A stretch of DNA of 64,000 nucleotides from Cytobacillus firmus. Lineage in GTDB: Bacteria; Bacillota; Bacilli; Bacillales; Cytobacillaceae. The DNA is taken from the NCBI RefSeq assembly GCF_023657595.1, contig NZ_CP098323.1, positions 2,628,001-2,692,000 on the forward strand, written 5' to 3'. This document shows, piece after piece, positions 59,263 to 64,000 of the stretch. Numbering within the stretch: the first letter of the stretch is position 1; each line of letters begins with the position of its first letter. The notes below the pieces were generated by a model. That model did no database searches, was not told the DNA's origin, and worked only from the letters and a program-made list of their open reading frames with translations. The translations under genes and the position numbers were made by a program.

Positions 59263-60081
59263 TTAGTTGAGCTTAAGCTCGTTTCTTTGAACTAATGCAT
59301 AGTAATGTACCGGGCCTTCTGTACCTTTTACAAAACCTGCCATGGCATATCCTTTTGAAAATAACGCCTGAAAAATCCCTCTGGTTTTGAAGCGCCAGTC
59401 CATCGCAAGCTCGAAATTTTGATTTTTAATAGCTTGAAAGTTTGCCGGAATCGGAACAAGTACAGGTCCTCCAGAAGCATCCCATTCCGTATTTAATAAA
59501 ACAGGAAAGTTGTCCTCTGATATTCCCCAGTCAAACGGATTCTTGGCAGACGCTGTTTCAATCCTGAGCGGATCACCGGCATGTGGACTGGTAATCCACC
59601 ATTCCACCTTTAGCCGGTCTGTCGGCAGTCCATGATTCAAATTATCATCCATATCTCCATAGCAATTTTCCACATATGTGGAGCAAACCGCATTCAGTTT
59701 ATTAAGATTTAAATAGGCATTCCGGCTTTCAAGCGGATCAAACGTCCAGGTGATCAGATCATATCCCATCTCAGCTGCCAGTTCCTTTTGCTTCTGCTTT
59801 AATAATGCGCCAAGCCCCTTATCCTGGTGGTCGGGGTGAATGCCGAGCATATGGGAGCACATATACCCTTTTCCCTTGCTGAAACCGGGAAATCCGTAGC
59901 TGAATCCCACCAGGTCTTCTTCTATAAATGCCCCGAGGAGAAGCCCGCCATTCTGGGCAGCCGTGATGGTTTGATGAACCGGCAGGGGAGCCATGTTCCA
60001 GATTGTCTCCTCCAGTTTTTGAATGAGCCTCATATCGGATGCTGTCTTTAATACCCGCAAATCAATTGTCACAGCAGCCAT
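59263..60081 (-). CDS. GNAT family N-acyltransferase, D-amino acid pathway type
   Basis: A 272-residue GNAT protein with acyl-CoA site in MCSHMLGIHPDHQDKGLGALLKQKQKELA, and DLITWTFDPLESRNAYLNLNKLNAVCSTYVENCYGDM typical of the subgroup that sits beside NSAR enzymes. In the G. kaustophilus pathway such a protein succinylates D-amino acids with succinyl-CoA. It lies between the racemase gene (21 bases) and the M20 gene, whose stop is 2 bases upstream. ATG 60081 follows AAGGAGG; GTG 60087 is an alternative. Confidence 0.85.
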   Translation of the reverse strand: MAAVTIDLRVLKTASDMRLIQKLEETIWNMAPLPVHQTITAAQNGGLLLGAFIEEDLVGFSYGFPGFSKGKGYMCSHMLGIHPDHQDKGLGALLKQKQKELAAEMGYDLITWTFDPLESRNAYLNLNKLNAVCSTYVENCYGDMDDNLNHGLPTDRLKVEWWITSPHAGDPLRIETASAKNPFDWGISEDNFPVLLNTEWDASGGPVLVPIPANFQAIKNQNFELAMDWRFKTRGIFQALFSKGYAMAGFVKGTEGPVHYYALVQRNELKLN

Positions 60082-60083
60082 CT

Positions 60084-61211
60084 TCACTCCTCCTTCTCCA
60101 AAGTGGCCATTACCGCCCTGGCCAATATTTCCACTCCTGAGTAAATGGCTTCCCGATTAAACGTCATGTCCGGATGATGAAGCCCAGGCTGTAAATCACA
60201 GCCCAATCCTAGCATTGCGGCCTTAATATTCGGCTTTTTGAGGGTATAAAAATGAAAGTCTTCCCCGCCTGAAGTCACAATTGGCTCCCGTAATTGGCCG
60301 GCTCCCAGTACATCAATTATGGCCTTCTCCAGAAAATGCTGCGCTTCTTCATCTACCTGGGCTGCTGCCACATTCGCTTTCGTCTCGAGTGTAATTTTGA
60401 CTCCGTAGAGCTTGGATAAATACTCCGTGATCGTTTCCATTTTTTCAGACAGTGCGTTTATCACTTCATTTGTTTGAGCTCGCAGGTCTAAACTGAAGGA
60501 AGCTTTTCCCGGTATGATATTGCCTGAGTCACTGCCGGCATGAAACTTGGTCATCTTAGCCGTATGGGGGACCATGGGATCCAAATGAATATTTTTGATT
60601 TCATGAATGAAAGAAGCGCCAATCTCGATGGCATTCTGACCAAGATGCGGGCGGGCGCCATGGGCGTCTTCCCCGATAATTTCCCCGGTCAAAAATCTTG
60701 CAGCACCATGGTAAATCGCTGCCGATGCTTCCCCGTCTATTATTTCCTGGATGGGCCTAAGGTGTACACCGTACAGGTAATCAACGTCATCCAGCACGCC
60801 ATGCTCAATCATTTTGAGAGCGCCGGTGCCCTTTTCTTCAGCAGGCTGGAGGATGAATTTCAGCTTGCCTTTCTTGGGGAATCCCGCCTTTTGCAGCAGC
60901 AAAATCGCACCTACTCCCATTGTCATATGGGCATCATGGCCGCAGGAATGATTCGCCTGAAACTTGCCGTCCACTTCCTGCCAAAGAGCGTCCATATCGG
61001 CTCTCAGAGCGACACACGGACTCCCTTCCCCCACTTCAACAACTAAACCGGTGCAATCCCCAAACAGCTGAACCCGGAATCCCCGGCATTCAAGAAATTT
61101 CTGCAGGTACTCGGTGGTTTTATATTCCCTCCAGCTCACTTCCGGATGTTCGTGCAAATGCGTAAATACCATCTCTAACGCGGGTTTAAGCTCTTCAATC
61201 ATTTCCTTCAA
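60084..61211 (-). CDS. M20 family amidohydrolase (desuccinylase-like)
   Basis: A 375-residue metallopeptidase of family M20D. Metal ligands are in NHSCGHDAHMTMG, LQPAEEKGTGALKM, VHLRPIQ and SGGEDFHFY. Members hydrolyse N-acyl-L-amino acids, so it likely releases L-amino acid and succinate at the last step of the D-to-L route. The start is TTG 61211, overlapping the RpiR stop (TTGA) with GGAGGG upstream, so it is coupled with the regulator. Confidence 0.87.
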   Translation of the reverse strand: MKEMIEELKPALEMVFTHLHEHPEVSWREYKTTEYLQKFLECRGFRVQLFGDCTGLVVEVGEGSPCVALRADMDALWQEVDGKFQANHSCGHDAHMTMGVGAILLLQKAGFPKKGKLKFILQPAEEKGTGALKMIEHGVLDDVDYLYGVHLRPIQEIIDGEASAAIYHGAARFLTGEIIGEDAHGARPHLGQNAIEIGASFIHEIKNIHLDPMVPHTAKMTKFHAGSDSGNIIPGKASFSLDLRAQTNEVINALSEKMETITEYLSKLYGVKITLETKANVAAAQVDEEAQHFLEKAIIDVLGAGQLREPIVTSGGEDFHFYTLKKPNIKAAMLGLGCDLQPGLHHPDMTFNREAIYSGVEILARAVMATLEKEE

Positions 61212-62071
61212 TCTAACTTCCCTCCCGGCTGTATAAAAAAATGCTCACTTTCCAGCTTTTCATATTGTTCTTTCCTTGCTTCAAATCGGTCACGATCTTG
61301 AATGGACACCCCTGCAATCACCGCATTCAGAAAGGAAAATAATGCGGGTGCTGCATCAATCGTCGATTTTTCCGATGAATGGATTTGAAAAAGCAAATCG
61401 GCATGCTCTTTAATAGGCGCGATCGCTGAATCAGTTATGCCAATCACAAATGCTCCCTGCTTTTTCGCCAATTCCGCCAATTTGATCGTATCCTTCATAT
61501 AACGGTCGAATGAAATGGCAATGAACGTCGCATCTTTATCCATTTCTGTGACCGTCAAAAGCAGATCATCCGTATCCGGCCGGATCAGCTTCGCATTTCC
61601 CCTTACTACTCCAAGGGTAAAAGAAAGCCAGCTTGCTGCGGAGAAAGAAGACCGAAGTCCTGTAATATATATATTTTTCGATTCGATCAGCCGGTCAACC
61701 AAAGCATCGAAATCATCCTGACTGATATTCTGCATCGTTTCCCGTATATGCAGACAATCCTTCTCCATCACAGTTGCCAGGAACTCCGGCTTTTCGGCCA
61801 GTTCCACCTTACTCGTAAAATACTGCCCCAGTGTGCTATTCGCTTTCAAAAGCTGTTCCCTTACCATCTTCTGAAGCTCAGAATAGCCGGAAAGCTGAAT
61901 CGAATAACAGAAACGGATGACGGTCGTTTCACTGACCCCGATTCTTTTGCCGATCTCACCCGCAGACTTTACGGCAAAATCCTTCGGATGGTCGAGCAAA
62001 TACTTCGCTGCCTTCTGCTGGCCTTTGGAGAGGTTATTAAACTCTTTTTCTATGGTTTCTTTTAATATCAT
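61208..62071 (-). CDS. MurR/RpiR family regulator
   Basis: A 287-residue regulator with an N-terminal HTH (SAGEIGKRIGVSETTVIRFCYSIQLSGYSELQKMV) and a C-terminal SIS domain (about residues 125-265; IYITGLRSSFSAASWLSFTL and FIAISFDRYMKDTIKLAELAKKQGAFVIGITDS). RpiR-type proteins usually sense a metabolite of the adjacent pathway. It is the first gene of the racemase operon and is coupled to the M20 gene, so it presumably controls this operon. Confidence 0.92.
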   Translation of the reverse strand: MILKETIEKEFNNLSKGQQKAAKYLLDHPKDFAVKSAGEIGKRIGVSETTVIRFCYSIQLSGYSELQKMVREQLLKANSTLGQYFTSKVELAEKPEFLATVMEKDCLHIRETMQNISQDDFDALVDRLIESKNIYITGLRSSFSAASWLSFTLGVVRGNAKLIRPDTDDLLLTVTEMDKDATFIAISFDRYMKDTIKLAELAKKQGAFVIGITDSAIAPIKEHADLLFQIHSSEKSTIDAAPALFSFLNAVIAGVSIQDRDRFEARKEQYEKLESEHFFIQPGGKLD

Positions 62072-62195
62072 TTAGGATCACCTTAAAATATGAAGTTTAT
62101 GCTGTATTCTTTTGTTTTTTGAAGTCTGTGCTTCGTTTTAATTAAACTATCATATATTTCTTCGGAAAACAACAATAATTCTGAAAATTTTATAA

Positions 62196-62230
62196 GTAAA
62201 AATGACACCCATATCGGATGCCACTTTTAC
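62196..62230 (-). terminator. Terminator of second ger operon
   Basis: A 15-bp stem with three G-U pairs (arms GTAAAAATGACACCC and GGATGCCACTTTTAC) lies between the RpiR and GerC genes. It follows the GerC stop on the minus strand. Confidence 0.65.
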
Positions 62231-62245
62231 CTATCCTTTACAGGA

Positions 62246-63325
62246 TTACTCTATTATCCCTGATTGAACAGCATTCACATCTGCTTCAATCTTAATTTCC
62301 ATTTGACTATACTGCTCTTTCCATTCCTTACGATTAAAATCGGAGCGCTGCCTGGCCTTTTCTCCGATCCGAAGGGGATCTGTGTTCAATTCCTGGAACC
62401 TCTTGACCATTTTCTCTGCTCTCTCAATTATTTCTTTTTCCACTGCACTTTCAATTCTCTCAATCGTTTTCTTGTCTGTAAGATCTAAATCAACCCCTTC
62501 CATCGCTCTGCCGTTTACTTTCACCTTAAATGCAGCTGTATATTTCCCATTTCTCTTGTCCACCTGTATTTTAGGTTTTGATGAAAGGTTTTCGAGACTT
62601 ACATCTTCTCCGCCGCTAAGCTCCACTTCAAATTGTCCCCGCCGAAATTTTTCATAAAGTATTTTAAAGATATAGGCGTCACCAAAGCTGATTGTATCAA
62701 CAAGCTTATCATCTTTAAAAATTCCCAGTCCGCTTACTTTCAAATGCTTTCCCTGTTTCTCAATTAAAGGTAAAAAAGGGTCGGCATCTTTGCTGTAATA
62801 GTGAACAAGAAAACGGTGTAAATTTACATCAGGAATAGTCTGCTCAAGATTCTGTTCAACCACATCAATTAAATACTGCGATACAGAATCACTTTGCGAG
62901 TAATTAGCATCAATGATGTCTTTCGCCTTCTCTTTTGATACAACCAGCAGCAATTTCCGGCCAATGCTGGGGTTTCTCTGCAGACTGTCTATTTGATTTT
63001 CAATGCCATGCTCTGCAAGTTCCTGATTGAAGATGACCAGACCCACCCTGCCAACAACTATGGGCCTTGCAGCTTCAGCCTGAATCTTTTGCCTGATCCG
63101 TTTACTGGTCTTCCCTGTTGCAGAAAAAACCTCATTTACAGGCAATGATTGTTCACCTGGAGGTATATTGGAGGAGCCTGCTGTTCCTTCAAATTCCTCA
63201 CCATTGACATAATCATAGCCAAAGGTCTGCACCAATTGGATATCCTCCAATACCTTTGGACTTGGAGTACAGCCTGCCAGAAGGATTGGAATCAAGGAAC
63301 AGCATAAATAGTTTTTAACATTCAT
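62246..63325 (-). CDS. Spore germination lipoprotein, Ger(x)C
   Basis: A 359-residue germinant receptor C subunit. The lipobox is ILLAGCTPS (Cys about residue 19). It contains LEDIQLVQTFGYDYVNGEEFEGTAGSSN and KLLLVVSKEKAKDIIDANY of the Ger(x)C family. ATG 63325 follows AAGGTG; the GerB gene overlaps by ATGA. It belongs to a second ger operon running out of the window, distinct from the one at 36-40 kb. Confidence 0.9.
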   Translation of the reverse strand: MNVKNYLCCSLIPILLAGCTPSPKVLEDIQLVQTFGYDYVNGEEFEGTAGSSNIPPGEQSLPVNEVFSATGKTSKRIRQKIQAEAARPIVVGRVGLVIFNQELAEHGIENQIDSLQRNPSIGRKLLLVVSKEKAKDIIDANYSQSDSVSQYLIDVVEQNLEQTIPDVNLHRFLVHYYSKDADPFLPLIEKQGKHLKVSGLGIFKDDKLVDTISFGDAYIFKILYEKFRRGQFEVELSGGEDVSLENLSSKPKIQVDKRNGKYTAAFKVKVNGRAMEGVDLDLTDKKTIERIESAVEKEIIERAEKMVKRFQELNTDPLRIGEKARQRSDFNRKEWKEQYSQMEIKIEADVNAVQSGIIE

Positions 63326-64000
63326 GCTTTTTTCACCTTCATGATGATATATTGTAAGACCAGCAAGCATGGTAAGTAGAAATAGATGGTATATAACCCG
63401 ATTTGGGAGACAGCTTTCTGAAGCAAATCAATTTGCTGTCTATCTGTTAATAGAATGCTGATGAAAAACAGCAATAGGCAAAAAATCCTCAAGGCACTTC
63501 TCTGAGAGACGGGAAACAGACGATTCATTCCCCTGCTTGCACACCAGAGGCCGATGCAAATATTCGGAAGAATGGCAAAAAACCATACGGAAATTCCTAT
63601 GTACTCGAACCTTTCCACAATGATTAAGTCCACGATTTTCCAAAGTGTGAGTGTAGCCCAAATGGTGCCTTTCAACTGTTCCTGGTTAAAGTAGACAAAG
63701 GTAACAAAAGCAGTGAGCAGATATATAAATATGCTGAAAAGCACCCCGAAATAAGCCCACTTTTCGGATTTCGGCCCATCTTTTATAAAAGGATAAAACA
63801 TAAAAAGCGTCTCGAACCCGAGAAAATTAAGAGTCATCTCTTTGGAAGCCTTAAATAATTCTGCGGGAGAAGCATTCAAGATTGGCAGCAGATTACCATA
63901 ATCAGCATACTGTAAAGGATAAAATTTAACCAGCAATAGCGGCAAGCCGTATAAAACCCCTAAATAGCTTACCCCTGTTACAACCCGAAAACCTCCTGTG
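63322..64000 (-). CDS. Spore germination permease, GerB family (partial)
   Basis: The C-terminal 225 residues of a GerAB/ArcD/ProY-type germinant receptor subunit, open to the right edge of the window (reading T-G-G-F-R-V-V-T-G-V-S-Y-L-G-V-L-Y-G-L-P). About six membrane segments remain, with SPAELFKASKEMTLNFLGFETLFMFYPFIKDG typical of the family. Stop overlaps the start of the GerC gene by ATGA. The N-terminus and any GerA gene lie outside the window. Confidence 0.9.
   Translation of the reverse strand, partial: TGGFRVVTGVSYLGVLYGLPLLLVKFYPLQYADYGNLLPILNASPAELFKASKEMTLNFLGFETLFMFYPFIKDGPKSEKWAYFGVLFSIFIYLLTAFVTFVYFNQEQLKGTIWATLTLWKIVDLIIVERFEYIGISVWFFAILPNICIGLWCASRGMNRLFPVSQRSALRIFCLLLFFISILLTDRQQIDLLQKAVSQIGLYTIYFYLPCLLVLQYIIMKVKKA

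Overview
The window looks like a chromosomal segment of an aerobic, endospore-forming Bacillaceae bacterium (Bacillus sensu lato). The signs are low-to-moderate GC, strong AAGGAGG-type ribosome binding sites, two GerA-type germinant receptor operons, Fur/MntR/CcpA/XylR-style operators of the Bacillus type, and many families typical of Bacillus (DUF1659, DUF2922, YvrJ, DUF3231, IDEAL domain, YkvI). No rRNA, tRNA, IS element or CRISPR array was seen.

Layout. 1-4.5 kb: end of a PlsY-like gene, an MntR-boxed manganese ABC transporter (ATPase-permease-lipoprotein), a ZIP transporter and a divergent MntR-like regulator that has lost almost all metal ligands. 4.5-11.4 kb: a xylose regulon (xylA-xylB-galM-xylE with divergent xylR, xyl operator and cre). 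11.4-16.6 kb: small membrane/secreted proteins, a GNAT enzyme, a UvrA-like ABC protein, and a two-gene unit (zinc ribbon + IDEAL protein) behind two Fur boxes. 16.9-19.1 kb: HTH protein, SigO-like sigma factor, DUF1659, DUF2922 and YvrJ. 19.2-28.4 kb: a large catabolic operon with a polyamine/opine-type ABC transporter, a split HcnABC/opine-oxidase-like dehydrogenase, a second DAO-family oxidase and a GntR/UTRA regulator; a shared palindrome occurs at three points. 28.5-28.9 kb: a 52-bp tandem array. 28.9-35.2 kb: esterase and a mannitol locus (mtlA fused EIICBA, mtlR, mtlD). 35.2-41 kb: DUF2243 pair, a germinant receptor operon in B-A-C order, and a cupin protein.

41-44.5 kb holds the most striking item: a DsbA/FrnE-type oxidoreductase whose CxxC motif is encoded as UGA-P-F-C, with a good ribosome binding site, an intact frame on both sides of the UGA and a SECIS-like hairpin. 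It is either a selenoprotein or a gene killed precisely at its catalytic cysteine. Next to it is a second, 16-unit array with the same 52-bp period and core as the first. Then come DUF3231, a frameshifted ART-like gene, and a cysteine desulfurase. 46-50.6 kb: VOC proteins, a Gly/Pro-rich coat-like protein, a PLA2-like protein, an EamA transporter and a double GNAT.

50.6-53 kb: a macrolide-type attenuation locus. An ErmD-like leader peptide (MTHAMRLRFPTLNQ) and two intrinsic terminators precede an internally deleted rlmA/tlrB-type rRNA methyltransferase remnant and an intact ABC-F ribosome protection gene. 53-56.9 kb: lipoprotein, class D beta-lactamase, MocR-type regulator and a coat-like protein. 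56.9-62.1 kb: a transporter, N-acylamino acid racemase, GNAT, M20 hydrolase and RpiR regulator, which fit the known N-succinyl route converting D- to L-amino acids. 62.2-64 kb: the start of a second ger operon, running off the window.
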